In this document: piece by piece, positions 14,431 to 26,839 of the stretch | How the letters are laid out: the number at the start of each line of letters is the position of its first letter | Position numbering within the stretch: the stretch's first letter is position 1 | Assembly (NCBI RefSeq): GCF_040436345.1 | Contig: NC_133218.1 | Coordinates: forward strand, 24,041,070 to 24,105,069 | Direction: 5' to 3' | Length of the DNA: 64,000 bases | DNA from: Pagrus major | Taxonomy: Eukaryota; Chordata; Actinopteri; Spariformes; Sparidae | The notes under the pieces: model-generated | What the model was told of the DNA's origin: nothing | Seen by the model: the letters and a program-made list of their open reading frames with translations, nothing else | Databases searched by the model: none | Position numbers and translations under genes: made by a program

Positions 14431-17400
14431 AGATTTGGCCAGAAAATGGCAAACGGCAGTTCAGATAAGCTGCAGTGAAAAGTTCAGCCTTTTGTTTTCA
14501 ATTTATTCTACAATGACCACGAGACTCCAAAAAACTTTAAGTTACAGTATGATGGCTTTTAAGTGCATTGGCAACGTGTTAACCTTCCTTGCCACTTCTT
14601 GCAGGGTGTAAAGGGCTCTGACTTGTGTAGTCTACCATTTCCACTTTCCTTTTGCACTTCTGAAGGCTAATAAATCAAAGTAGCCAGAAATCAACTATAC
14701 CTTGAAATGCATTGAACTGCATTCATTCCAGGTCAGTTGTGAGCAACTGACATACAAATAAAGCTGCCATGCTTTTGCAGGATTGTATGGCAGTGTGCGA
14801 GTTGCAACCACTGGCAAATCAATGGGTCCATCTTTTCTGGCAGCTCAAGGTTCTACATTGTAGATTTTTTTTTAAGAATTGAAATACATCACCACACACA
14901 CAGTGAAAGTCACAGTGCTATTTTTTGTGCAACATTTCACAATGGGATATTTAACAGGGCTCTGACAGACAGAGTCACATTCACACACTTTTATTCATTC
15001 ATTCATTTAGGTTGAAGCTAGTATACTGCTAAAATGCTTAATGCACAGCACTAAAAAAGCAGGAATTGCGCTCTTTCCCCGTCACTCTTCCATTGTCCGA
15101 CAACCCCACTTCAAGGAGAATTAGACCCCTGTTACATAAGATTGACTACAGAGAGGCACATTAGCTGGATTCAATGGTGATTCTCTGAAAAAAAAAAGTA
15201 TAAAAGATCTTCAATGATATTCAATACCCAGGCCTTTTAAATGAAAAGAGCTGTTATGCAAGGCTGAAATTCTAGCCTCAGTGTAGGTATTTTTGTCCAA
15301 GGGAGAGAAGCAGAGGCACGATGACATACAAATATTGTGTAACAGGGTCAATATGTGCTGCTTAAATTACCCTGGATTTTTTTTTTTTTTACGAATGTGG
15401 AGCACCAGATTGCCATCTTTCAATCTACACACAACATTTAGAGATCTAGCATGTATCCCTGCAAATCCCTGATAGGCTTGTTTTAATTGACACCACTGTT
15501 GCTTCTGTCTCACCTGGTTTATCTTCTTTACAAGTGCTCGTGAAACACAAAGGAAACCCCACATAGGATTATACAGCAGCAGAGCCACGAGTATTGTTTG
15601 TATGGAATGATTTAGTCAAATCTGAATATGATTCATCTACTGATGTATTTGTTCTGTGTGATATGCACTGTATGATTCTGTATAAGCAGTCCACTTACAG
15701 TACTTTCTCCATTCAGTTTGCACTTATCTCTTCACACAGCACGGGCTGGTCTTCCTTATTTGAGTCCACAGGGAGTACACATTGGTGTGTAGGCACAAAG
15801 AGGATATATCTTCAACACCGCTTTAATAACTTGCAGCCTGCCAGGTTGGTTTCGTCTGTGCTGGCAGGGCCCTGTTATCAGTTAGACGGACTGTCAAGAC
15901 AGACATCAAGTTTTCACACAATCGCCCATCAAACCGCCCTGCTATACAATCTCTCCTAAACATCATGCATCAACCCTCACTGGTAGAATTAGATGGTGTT
16001 GCTGCCCACACACACATACACACACACAAGCACACATGCACAGACAGATCGAATCAATGGTTACCTTCCTCCACATCAGGAAGTGCTTTACAGTAGGTGG
16101 GCCGATGGAGGAGTCCTCCCACTCACAGGATATTCAATTGCAAGCATGTACGAATTCATCCACTCTTCATCTCACTCGCGTTCACATGGGATCAACTACA
16201 TTTGCACATGCACCTTTGGGCAAGTGCTGCTTGTGTGTGTGTGTGCACACCCACACATGTAGACTCAACATAGAAAGGCACGCACAAACACTTGATCTCT
16301 GTCACATGAAAATATCTCATGATTTGAGCCACATAAAAATACTTTCAAAGCAGCTAGATTTGTGAATGAACTGAGAGGAGAAGAACATGTCTCAGAGTGC
16401 CCCTCTTGTTTATATTTTTCAAAACCTGCAGTAGGTTACTCTGTAAAAATACCTTCGGATTTTATTTTACATTGGCTGATAAACTGCATTGGCTGTAAGT
16501 ATATTGAAACAAATGGATCTGGTATTTACATCCTGAAAAAATAGGCTATATAGGCCAAATAGGCTATATGTAGCATCTTGTGCTATATCTGTAACCGTCT
16601 GGTGATTCCACATCCTCTCAAAATGAGACAGAATCAGGTAAGGAGCATGCAATCGACTGTGCAATGAACATGACGGAGAGCAACTGGGGGAGGGAGACTG
16701 AGAATATTAACCCTAGAGCCTGAGTTCACCCCCTCCTCCAGGCCTCATGTTGGAAATCACCAAGAGAAATCTGCTCATTAGGACAGCGAGAAACACATAT
16801 ATCAAAAGCAGATAGCTGTCAGTTATCCTCTGGGGGATCCGGCGATGGTAGCAGCACCGAGTTGCTGTGTGTCTGTGGGCCATATACTGCATATACATGT
16901 ATATTTACAGTCCAGTCTGTGTTTTATACAGAATATAAAATTTCCTCCCACGGCACACTGTGGCAGCTGCTGCATTGCTGCTAAAAAATTCATTTTATTG
17001 GTGGATTCTTGGGAAATAATGTTGATGACTTTGAAGCTACCGTAGGACTGTAGGAGGTCATCATGGACTTGAAAATATTTAATGAGCTGAATTCTAGGTT
17101 TTCATTGGTCTAAATGTTTTCTGCACAATGTAAAACCGTGTTATACATACACATAATAAAGTAATGTCCTAATTATTTCCACAAAAGATAGATTCCAAGG
17201 TCATTTTTCAATTCTGCATTAAAATGTATACAAACGACTAGACCTTTTTGTTGCATATTTTGTTGTGTACTGTAAAGCTTGAGAAATCCACAAGTTTATT
17301 CACGGTGTGTTTCATTTGGTCGCCTGTCACAACTTCTGGAGTAGAGAAATCAGCGAACAAGACTTGGCAAACGTCTTTTGTTTTGTTTTCATAGAGAGCC

Positions 17401-17439
17401 TCCTCATTGCATACTGTGCATTTAAGTCTTTCCATTTTT

Positions 17440-17545
17440 TGTTACTTTATACTTGCACTCCACTACATTTCACAGGGATATATACTTTTTACTCCACTAC
17501 ATTTAGGTGACAGCTTTAGTTTCTTTACTACTCTTTCTTTCCCCA
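17440..17545 (+). repeat. Fragment of teleost 'ACTCCACTACATTT' interspersed repeat
   Basis: The phrases TACTTGCACTCCACTACATT, CTTTTTACTCCACTACATTT and GACAGCTTTAGTT recur in the same order at 26890-26970, showing that both belong to one dispersed family. I recognise the family as common in fish genomes but cannot name its class. Confidence 0.6.
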
Positions 17546-18282
17546 GGTGGCCAATTCCGATTCCTACACATTGTAGCTTTAAATAAAAGATCCAATGGCT
17601 TCTTCTGACACTGAATGGAGGACTATAAGACATGTAAGGTTGTTTGTCTGCTACAGACATAATAACTCAAAGGAGGTAAGAGTGTCCTTGGGGATGCAGG
17701 AAAGTGGCTGAGTGTGTTTGTATATGCTGTTTAATGGACTGACTGTCACACAGAAGAATACCTCTGAAACAGATGGTTACCTGAGTTGGAAAGGTCAGTT
17801 ACAATCTTTCCTGCCCTTTTCTTTGCCCTTGTGTCATGTAGTTTTTTACTTTAGGAGGGAGGTTGGCAGCTACCACTCAGCAGTGCAGACAAAAAACACT
17901 TATGCTTGTCACTGGAACAGGAGGTGGAGGAAAGCCTGACACTGATGGTGTTTGATCGCGGAAACTGGACCATGATTGGTTGTAAGATGTCAGGCTTCGG
18001 AGGCTGAGACTGAGCGTACATCTTCTGTGGCACCTTAATAGTGATGGATTGGTGACTGACTCATTGTTATTGTTGGTGCTGGAAGCTGCCATGATGGGCT
18101 GTCCTGCAAACTTGAAGCTTGAGGGAAAGGGTGGTTGTGAGTCACAAGTTGCATTTTTATTTGCTGCCACCTGATATATGGCCACAGAATGATTTTAAAA
18201 AATAGTAATTTACAAGTTTTTTCTGACTGCAGTGTGTCTGTGATTTGAATTATTCATGAGAAATACTTTATACATTTAGTTC

Positions 18283-18466
18283 ATAATATTAAGTACTGTA
18301 GAGGCCACACTTTACACTCACATCACACCTTTATTAATTATAATTAGTAAGACAACCCGACTGGATGTGATGAAAGCCCTGTGGGGCTGAAACTGTCTTG
18401 CTAATTGTAATTAATAACGCCACACAGAGAGCATACAGGTCAGCCTCTACATATTAATATTGTGGT
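18283..18466. repeat. Long imperfect foldback (inverted repeat)
   Basis: The inner arms are 18331-18354 and 18394-18417, 24 bases each, matching at 22 of 24 positions. On the plus-strand transcript the two mismatches are G-U wobble compatible. The loop is 39 bases and contains GATGTGATGAAAGCCCTGTG. An outer 8-base pair of arms (GTAGAGGC at 18298-18305 and GCCTCTAC at 18443-18450) continues into AT-rich flanks that also mirror each other. It is most likely a decayed mobile element with terminal inverted repeats, possibly able to form a hairpin in RNA. Confidence 0.7.
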
Positions 18467-18539
18467 TTAGTGTGCTTTAGTCCAGCCCCTATGTGTAATC
18501 TGCTAATAGATAAAACCTTCATGAGTAGATTTGATTCTC

Positions 18540-19016
18540 ATATCTAAAAATCCTTACTTATGCAGACGAAAGTCGGGCGAAGAGCTTCGCAGCAGAACAG
18601 CTTTGCAGCATTCTCCTAAACAACTCAAGTAGATGGGGAAAAATGGCTCCATATAGCTAAGCGAAAGTCTTCATTGTGGCTGCTAAGCTAAATGTGTTAG
18701 CCCACACCTGTCTGAAGTGGATGCACATGCTTGTAGTAAAAAATGTATTTCCCCATCAATATGGGATCTCTGTGCTTCCAGAGTCTTGGATAACACCGGA
18801 CAAGCTGTATGGACCATTTTATGTTTTACCCCCCTTGTTTTACATTTTAAAACAAGTCTCCATCTACTTCGGTTGTTTAAGAGAATGCTGTAATGCTGTT
18901 TTGCTGTGAAGCTCCAGAAATGTTTTGTGGACTATGAAACTTCACCAACTTTCCATCAGCATGGGGGTGAGGAGATAATGACTTAATTTCCATTTTTGGG
19001 TCAATTTATCCTTTAA
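18540..19016 (-). mobile_element. MITE-like repeat, one inverted-repeat end
   Basis: The segment around 18911-19016 (GAAATGTTTTGTGGACTA, CTTTCCATCAGCATGGGG, then a terminal CCTTTAA) matches the right arm of the element at 25069-25575 almost base for base. The mirror left arm is not seen, so this is a one-ended copy. It is non-coding. Confidence 0.6.
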
Positions 19017-19799
19017 TCTAGAGATGGCATTTGAATATTGTATAAAGATACACCTAAAAATATATCCTTTATACAAAACCTTCAAAGTGTCTCTGCCTCT
19101 CCATGAGAAAATGTCTACTGTAAGCCCCTCCTGTTTGATATTTCCTGCTACAGAAAAATCTCATATTTGTTGCATATCAAATGCACTATGTGCACATACA
19201 AAAACACATTAGCATATACTGCACAGACATGTGGATTCATAAATAAATGCATGAGTAAAATCCTATAGATAAATGTAAATTTGCTGAATGTGAGTGTGAA
19301 TGGGGAGGTTATCTGAAGGCGATGATAAAGTTATCAAGTAAAGTTTTCAATTCATGTTCTGGTTTACTTCTTTACAAAGTCTTTACGTTGTATGAAACAC
19401 AATATCCCTCAGTTTTTGATTACATTTTTGAGTATTTTGAAGTTTTACAACATGAAGCATATGGCAAGAGAGTAGCATTTTGCAGAAACACAATGAACTA
19501 CCACATATTTTATAAATAAATCATACAGTTTACACAATTTTGAAAAGAGTTGGATGCATCAACAAATAATTTGACACCAGTAAGGAGATGTCTTGGTGTG
19601 TTGCTGTGTCTGATGTTTGCAGAGAGACTGATACCTGCCCACATTAATTGCACCAGGTGTGCTGCTGATTGTTGAGCTGAGAGGCATCAAGCAGCTGCAG
19701 CGCTGCCTCGAAACATAACCCCACATCGTCATACTTTTGCTCACTTCAATGGCCCACGTGCCTTATGTTTTGGTTGCACTCATGCCACTCTGAGGAAAA

Positions 19800-22700
19800 A
19801 TGTACTCAACACTTAACTCCTCAATTCCTGGCGACTCCAACCTGTCAGCTGTTGACCCTCAAAGGCTACAGGAGCTGACCCACCGCTCCCTCAAAGTAAG
19901 CATAATAATCGTTCTGGGAGTGATGATCACTTTGGGAAATGTTGCAGTTCTCCTGGTTATAACTTCCTCCGTGGCTGGTTGGTCAAGAAACTCTCGGTAC
20001 TTTCTCCTCTCTCTCACTGCTGCAGACTCTGCCTTTGGACTGCTGGTCATGCCCTTGAATCTGTGGGTGAGTCTGCTAAAGGACTATACTGAAGGGCCAG
20101 ATGCTCTTTGTCATGTCGTGGCCTTTTGCAATGCCACTGTCTACTCCACCTGCATGTACACACTGGCCACGATAAGCCTGGAGAGGTACATCGCGGTGTT
20201 TTACCCGCTGCAGTACTCATCTCTGATGACAAGAAAAAGGACGCTGCTGCTGATTGCCTTCGCCTGGTGCTTCCCTGCCTTTCTACTGTCGCCAATTTCA
20301 TTTCCAGATGGCATCATCGAGGTTCATTTCTCTACTGCATCACTGGTCTGCAATCCATCCTACTCCACAAATGTCGGCTACTCCCTGAGCCTGACATGTT
20401 TTATATTTTTCCCCTGCTCCATCATCATGACATACGCAAACCTGAGAGTGTGGTGCGCTGCAAAGAGACAGAGGCTGAAACTGCGTAAATACGCATGTGC
20501 GCGGCTCAGCAGACACAATGTGGCATCCAGAGTGCTCGTGCCTGTGATGGCAGCATACTACACCTGTTGGACTCCCTGCATGGCAACCATGATCTACAAT
20601 GGTAAGCAATGGAATATACGATTTAAAGGGAGCGATGTGTGGGGGAAAGATTAAATAAGACAGGGCCTGATAATCTACAGATGACTGCCTTATTTGTGCT
20701 ACAAGTAGTCGTAGTATTTTTATTCAGTCATCTCACATAAAACAATAAATAATAACAGTATAGACAGAATAACAGTCTGTGTATTAAGTGACTGACAGAA
20801 GCAAATTGCTTATATATGCCTGTCTACATTCTTCCCTCCAAAAATATAAAAGAAAACAACATAAACGGCAGCAACAGAAAAAAACATTTGCACTTGTAAC
20901 CCTCAAAGCATTGTAAACCTAAAGCAAATAGAATGTGTTTTTATATTATATATTTATAGTTGCATTTTAAAATAAATTAACCCCAACAAAAGAAAAAACA
21001 TCTCGTCTGAATCCCATTTTTAGCTTTTTGTACACAGTCTAGGAGTGACTTTGATTTTGCTCTGGACATTATTTGCATTATTTTATAATAAAACAAATCA
21101 TTAAATTTCACGACATGGAGATTTAGAAACAGTGGATTTGTGTAAGCAAAATAATCAGTTTTGTGTAATAATGTGTATGGCTTGACTGTCAAAATTAAAG
21201 TCGTTTCCCCACAATTCCACACAGTACTATATCTGCAAGGCCGTATAATTTGATCTATATCGAGATTTATAGGGTTGTTTTTTCCTTTAGTCAATATGTT
21301 GGTGACTCTCTTATTGAAAAATAGCATCCAATATATAGCAACCCATTTATCAATGTGGACATTGGTGGATTATACAGATAGTGAGTGGATGGAGGGATTG
21401 ATTTCACAGGCTTTCTTACTGAGTGCAACTCACTAGCATCATGGTAACAGTTTTTACCTGGATAGTTCACAGTGGAAACATCTTCTCAGGCTCCACTCTG
21501 CTCTTTTACCACATTTTGGCTCCTCTTGACACATCTGCTCAAATAATTGAACTTGGTCACTACAAAATGAAGACACTGGTGTTCAACTTTTAAAGACTAA
21601 ATCTAAATACAAACACATACAAAAAGGAAACACTATTAATTCCACTGACTGCTCCAAAATTGACTTTGTGTGTTTCTTTTCCAGCATTGGTGTCACAAGC
21701 TCAGAATCATCGCAGAAAGTGAAATCTGTTTATGATCTAGAGAATAATATAGCTAATGCATCCTGTTGATGTGCAGTATATCTGGATTAGGTGGCATTAA
21801 CTGTTGTGGAAAATATGAAATAATGTTTATAGAATGAGGGTTCCTGATGTCGACGCAGCTGATCTTACAATGACTGGAGAAGTTACCATTAGGCACATGC
21901 AGAAAATGGCATACATCCTTGTATATGACTTTTAACTTTAAGCTGTTTTGAGTCACATGTGGACATAAGTCATAGTTCCAGGGCGAGGGTGACCAGATCC
22001 CAACAAACCAACATTGGACAAATAGTACTGTGGGACAATGTGGGACACGTTACCTGATATATATGGTAAATTTGATATAAACGTTCAGTTGACCTGAAAA
22101 TAAACATTTCCATTCTGCACCTTAGCTATTGACATTTGCTTTGCTCTATGGATGATTCAGTACTGCTTTTGTACCACCATGTGACTTTTTCTTTTTTCTT
22201 TTGGCAACTGGTGTGTGGGAAAAATGACAAGTTCTAACTTACAACCACATTGTGCTGACCTGTATCATTGGAAGTGCTGCACAGTGTGTTAAATGCTTGT
22301 TTCCATCATATTCCACCTCAGGGCATAGAGTATGCAGCAAAGGTAGTGATAGGATATAATACAAAACACATCTGCAAAATGAAAGCCTTCTGTGTTTTCT
22401 CTTCACAACCATTGGATTAAAGCCAGAGTTTAGGAAAGCTAGGCTCTGTCTCGCTGCCTGCAGCGGTATGACTACTGAAAACTGTAGCCAATCAAAATGT
22501 GGGACATCTTCTCAATATGTGGGGCACGGGGACATGGGAAAAAAGTGCTGTGCAGTACCACATAAAGTGGGACACCTGGTCACCCGAACCAGGGCTTTTT
22601 TGGTATTCCAGTACTTTTTAAGCTTAAGTCAGATTTATAGGTTCAAAGGTAGCAAGAGAGCACATAAGTAGGTATTTGAATCTTAAGTTGAAGACTTAGT

Positions 22701-23954
22701 TCTCCCTCTTCATCGATTTCAGCCGGAGCTGTGCTGGGAGAACTAGCTGTCAAAGTTATTTATCTAATTCTGGGCATGAATATATTGATTCAATGCCAGT
22801 TTTATGACTCAAACCTTTCTTGACTTTTTCTCATTTACCCCAACCATGTGCTGTCTTGGAGTAATCAAGACTGAAAGTGAGCGTCACAGCTGAATATTTT
22901 TGGAAGTGAAGACCTTTTCCAAAGAGGGCTGTAATTCATCTGATATGGATGAAAATCCCCGCAAAATGAAGCTGACAGTCTTAACTGAAACTTCAAAGTG
23001 TGCTGCTGCTGTGCAAATGCTCGTGAGCCTCACTGTAAAGTGGTTGCCTCCTCTCCACCAAATCTATCAGCTAATTTTGTACTTTTATATCGAGACTATA
23101 AATGTTAAGTTGATGGCTTCATTTTATTGCTCTCAGGGGAAAATCTCACATCTCGAAGGGTGATTTTATTTCATGTTTTATTATTGGTTGATGAATTACA
23201 TTCTCATCTATGGTTTAAAGTAAATGTATTCATTAATATGATCATAAACCAGCCATAGTTAGTGTATTCTTTAATTGTGACCCTTTCATACTTAAGGTCA
23301 ACAAAAGGTCAACCACTTTTCTCATTCAGAAGCTGCTGTCTTGTGTTATTGGGGCTGCAACTATTGATTATTTTCTCAATTAATAGATTCATGTTTGGTC
23401 CATAAAATTCCAGAAAATGGTAAAATATGTGATTTGGTGTTTCCCAAAGCCCAGGATGGTGTCCTAAAATGTCTTGTTTTGTCCACAACCCAAAGATATT
23501 CAGTTTACTGTCATAGATGAGTTAAAAAAATACAATTATTTACATTTTAGAAGCTGGAATCAGAGAATTTGGACTTTTTAAAAAAAATGACTCAAACCAA
23601 TTTATTTAATGAAGGTGAAAACAAATCTGTTTATCATTGGCATTTGTTCTTCCCACAGCAGTCTCAGGCAGCAGCGTACCAGAGTGGGTTGAGTTTGTGG
23701 TGGTGTGGCTGCCGACCGCCAACGGTTTCCTCAACTGCATCTTCTACTTCTGGATAAACCGATGTTTCCGCAGGAAGTTCCACCTCGTCCTCCAGAGGTT
23801 GACCTTGGCCCTCTGCCCCGAACTGGCCAAAACCCTTGGGTGCTGCAGCGCTTCGAGGACACAGTTTGTGTCAGGAATCCCGGACAACAACAACAGCGTC
23901 CATGAGCGTTCCTCCAGTGTATCCTCCACCTGTACACTGCTGAGCTTGGCTTAG
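19800..23954 (+). CDS. Orphan class A (rhodopsin-family) G-protein coupled receptor, two exons
   Basis: A seven-transmembrane plasma-membrane receptor; ligand unknown. Exon 1 is 19800-20601 and exon 2 is 23659-23954 (TAG at 23952-23954), joined at a GT/AG intron in phase 1, giving 365 residues. The N-terminus has NSS and NLS glycosylation sites (N6, N14). Landmarks, with Ballesteros-Weinstein numbers inferred from spacing: N47 (1.50), D76 (2.50), C104 (3.25), ERY at 128-130, W156 (4.50), P205 (5.50), Y212 (5.58), CWTP at 256-259 (TM6). TM7 carries N293-C294-x-x-Y297 instead of NPxxY, as I recall for GPR21 and GPR52. Position 3.32 is N111, not Asp, arguing against a classical amine receptor. 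The C-tail is Ser-rich. The start is the first ATG of the open frame. Subfamily is unresolved; GPR21/52-like is a guess. The GPCR identity is firm. Confidence 0.93.
21987..22585. mobile_element. Non-autonomous element with terminal inverted repeats
   Basis: The left end begins GGGTGACCAG (21987-21996), followed closely by TCCC. The right end is CTGGTCACCC (22576-22585), its exact reverse complement, preceded by GTGGGACAC. Phrases such as GTGGGACA recur inside near both ends. The interior has no transposase frame. No clear target-site duplication is visible. It sits inside the receptor intron. Confidence 0.55.
23345..23600 (+). repeat. Teleost 'GGGCTGCAACTA' interspersed repeat
   Basis: The copy begins GGGGCTGCAACTATTGATTA and contains TTTCCCAAAGCCCA, ATGTCTTGTTTTGTCC and GATATTCAGTTTACTGTCAT. 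The last two phrases recur nearly unchanged at 49228-49287 in a dhx38 intron, which shows a dispersed family. The right end lies close to the splice acceptor of receptor exon 2, so it may influence the branch-point region. Confidence 0.65.
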
Positions 23955-25068
23955 GACGACGGCACCTGAAGGACGTGCTCAGTGATCTCTGTGCTGTCTT
24001 ACATTGTACTGGCTGGGCTGGTTAACTGAAGTCAAGTTATTGAAATTTCTACGTAAAATATCATGGGTAAGAGATAAAGTAATGGGACATATGGGTTACA
24101 ATGCAATGGTTGATACTAAGACAGGCTATCATGGCAAGTATTTGAAATAACCCCCGTACAGTCTACATCATCATACTTTGAGTTATATTGATTATTGTAT
24201 ATTTCATTTTTATTTCCTTTTTATTACATTTTCAGTTTAAAAGTAGTGTTCAGTTATCTAGAACACAGGCTCAGTTTATAAGTTATTGGATTTTTTTTTT
24301 TTTACTCAAGCGCACAAGAATTGATTTCCTGTCAGAGACGGCCTCTTTTAGTTGTTTTATAGTTAGCTATCAACCTTGTCTGTGTCCCAGAAATGTCTTC
24401 CATTATTCTGCGTACAGTTGTATAATCTCTTTTATCAGTGTAGGCTGTTGTGTGCTTCGACTTGTTGCTTGGGTCGACACATTTCGCTTCAAACGCTTGA
24501 GGTTAGTCAATTAGTTCATCACAAGAACCTGATATTTAGGCTCCTATTCATACGAGACATTTGTGAACTAACGTCACTTTCCAATTACAAGCACTTTGAA
24601 GGATTGAGGCCATCTACCTCAATTTGAACCGCGCGTTGAAGACCTTGGCATATAACAGGTGGGAGAAGTTAACCTTTAAGTCACGGCATTTCAGTGTATG
24701 CAAGGAGAAAAGTAATTAAGCAGGCACAGTGTAGAAAGGTCAGCGCATTTGTGGCAGCAAAGAGATAACTTGGGTGACTTCTGAGGCTGTGGTTGTTTAT
24801 TTTGAGACGTTAAGATCTTGATCTTCCTCTCAGTATCTTATGGGTTCACCTTGGCGATGCTCATGTCATCTTTGTCTGAATAGAGTTCAGTCTCATGGTG
24901 AATTTAAGTTCACATTCAAAAGGACACCGAAACTCAGAAACATTTTATGCAGCTTATTTTAGTTTTTCGGTTGCTGCTTGGTGTCTCCATAATTGAAGCT
25001 TGGAAATGATCTAAATGTGTTGAGCGTCAGAAGGTTTGTCTTTGTCTATGTGAGAAAAATTATCAATT
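23955..25068. other. Receptor 3' untranslated region and intergenic DNA
   Basis: The sequence just after the receptor stop should be its 3' untranslated region, but no canonical AATAAA is seen in the first 200 bases, so the transcript end is not located. The remainder has no gene and no clear repeat. Confidence 0.5.
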
Positions 25069-25575
25069 TAAAGGATAAGTTCACCCCAAAATGAAAATTC
25101 TTTAAAAGTCATTATCTCCTCACCCCCATGCCGATGGGAAAGTCAGGTGAAGTTTCGTAGTCCACAAAACTGAAGTAGATGGGGACTTGTAAAAGACAAC
25201 ATAAAACATAAACCCGAATAAAACCCAAAACATAAAATGGCTCCATACAGCTCAATTGGTGTTATCAAAGTCTCCATAAGCCCCAGAATCCCAAATAGAT
25301 TTGAAAAGACATTATTTGCACCCACTTCAGACAGGGTGCGTGCTAACTACACTTTTAGCTTAGCAGCTACAGTGAAAATTTTTGCTTTAAAGAGGCTGTA
25401 AATAATATCTTTTCAAATAAATTTGGGCCTTCTGGACATTTGGATTTCTCTAGTCGAGCTGTATGGAGCCATTTTATTTATTTTTTCCAGAAATGTTTTG
25501 TGGACTACAAAACTTCCCCCGACTTTCCATCAGCATGGGGATGAGTAGGTAATGACTGCATTTTCATGTTTGGGT
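25069..25575. mobile_element. MITE-like element with long terminal inverted repeats
   Basis: The left arm (about 25069-25170) reads TTAAAGGATAAGTTCACCCC then CACCCCCATG and AGTTTCGTAGTCCACAAAAC. The right arm (about 25487-25575) carries the reverse complement: TTTTGTGGACTACAAAACTT, CCATCAGCATGGGG, and TGTTTGGGTGAA. The interior contains short phrases shared by both halves (GGCTCCATACAGCT; AGCTGTATGGAGCC), so the whole unit is roughly palindromic. The TTAA at the left end could be a target site of piggyBac type. No transposase is present. A one-ended relative lies at 18540-19016. Confidence 0.65.
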
Positions 25576-26839
25576 GAATGTATGTATGTACACATTTGTC
25601 TAAAGTCTTAATTTTATAAAGAATGAACAGCATTTGATGTATTGTAATGTATTGGTTTGTTGATGATCTATTAAATAAAGCATTATGAATTTGAAATGTT
25701 CTCCTGCACTCCACATTACTACAGAATAAAGCTGTCGAATGACAAGAGCAGTGTAACTTAGAGTACCTGAGTTTCATAAAGACAGCATGTTTTTGCCTGA
25801 GCTGCTTTCTATGCCCTGTCAGCCAAAATACAGCACTTCACTTCAATAAACATACTTTAATATGCGATGGAAATATCTACAAAACCTGGGGCCAGGTTTA
25901 GAGCAGAAGTGTTATGAATTAGTTTTTCTTATTAAGAAATGATTTTGTTTCAGTTGATGAAGATTGTACCAGAAGTCGGTTCAAGCCTGCAATGTTTCCT
26001 CAGCACATAGTGTACGGAAATTTAATTTAGGGGTTTGTAATTAAAACTCATTTAAAAGTGGAATTTGTTTCACGTTCAGTAGTCATGCTGTGTTATAGTA
26101 GGCCACAGCATGTGTATTTTTGTGGGGTAGAGGAAGAATATAATTGAATTTATCGCCTAGTCTACTATTGTGTTACACATTAGGCATTTCTATAAAGGAA
26201 AACAGGGCATTAAAACCATGCTACAGAGATTAGATTACCAACAAAGTATGGAACAACTGTATACAGCTGAACTATCAAAAAAAAATTTAATATATTGTAG
26301 TTTTAGAAGTTTCTTTCCACTTCCACCACTTTCTCTGATATGTTGAAAGTGAAATATATCTCTAATAACACTAAACAGTAGGCCTCAGGGTTTGCCATTA
26401 CAGTCTATGCATATACATTTGACATCAAATTGTTTTCAGTTTCTTTAGTTTAACATCTGATAAAGGGTCTTATGATGAATAATTTGTATTAAATTATGCT
26501 AATTACTACCTACCAATGTCGTGTTGGATCACAGGTTGAGCCGGGGGCAGGGAGTTAAAGTACATTATTAAAAATAATCAGAGGATGAAAACATAATGCT
26601 TTGGCTTCTGAATAATGGATGGGTATAAATTTGATTGATCATGTGCCTGGTTTACTTCCTGATGAAAGTTGAACAACAACAGATAAACAGTCTATAAACA
26701 TACAGTGTGTGTATGTGAGGCCAACAACTTGTTTGTGAAGCAACTTCAATTCACACAAGGGAAAGCATGAGATAAGGAAAGGAACAGAAGTACTTCCTTA
26801 ATCATTCTTCCTTCCTTTATACATGTGAAGTGATGTGAT

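Larger units (their letters stand above)
14431..19798. other. Intergenic region, no supported gene
   Basis: No coding gene is supported. The stretch contains a CA-rich patch near 16010-16050, a fragment of the 'CTCCACTACATTT' repeat at 17440-17545, the foldback at 18283-18466 and the half-element at 18540-19016. The last 200-250 bases, up to the receptor start codon at 19800, should hold the receptor's 5' untranslated region and possibly its promoter. No clear TATA box or CpG island is seen there. Confidence 0.55.
20602..23658 (+). other. Intron of the GPCR gene
   Basis: The donor is ATG|GTAAGC and the acceptor TTCTTCCCACAG|CAG. The intron falls between TM6 and TM7, in the third extracellular loop. 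It holds a 0.6 kb element with terminal inverted repeats (21987-22585) and a copy of the 'GGGCTGCAACT' repeat (23345-23600). If the intron is retained, the frame runs 17 more codons after the split codon and stops at 20652-20654, before TM7. Confidence 0.85.

Noticed and set aside
15594..15959. 121-codon plus-strand open frame
   Set aside because: Begins at a non-ATG codon, shows no domain and sits in intergenic repeat-like DNA.
20047..20609. Minus-strand and second-frame open frames over the GPCR exon
   Set aside because: Antisense and off-frame shadows of the receptor coding sequence.
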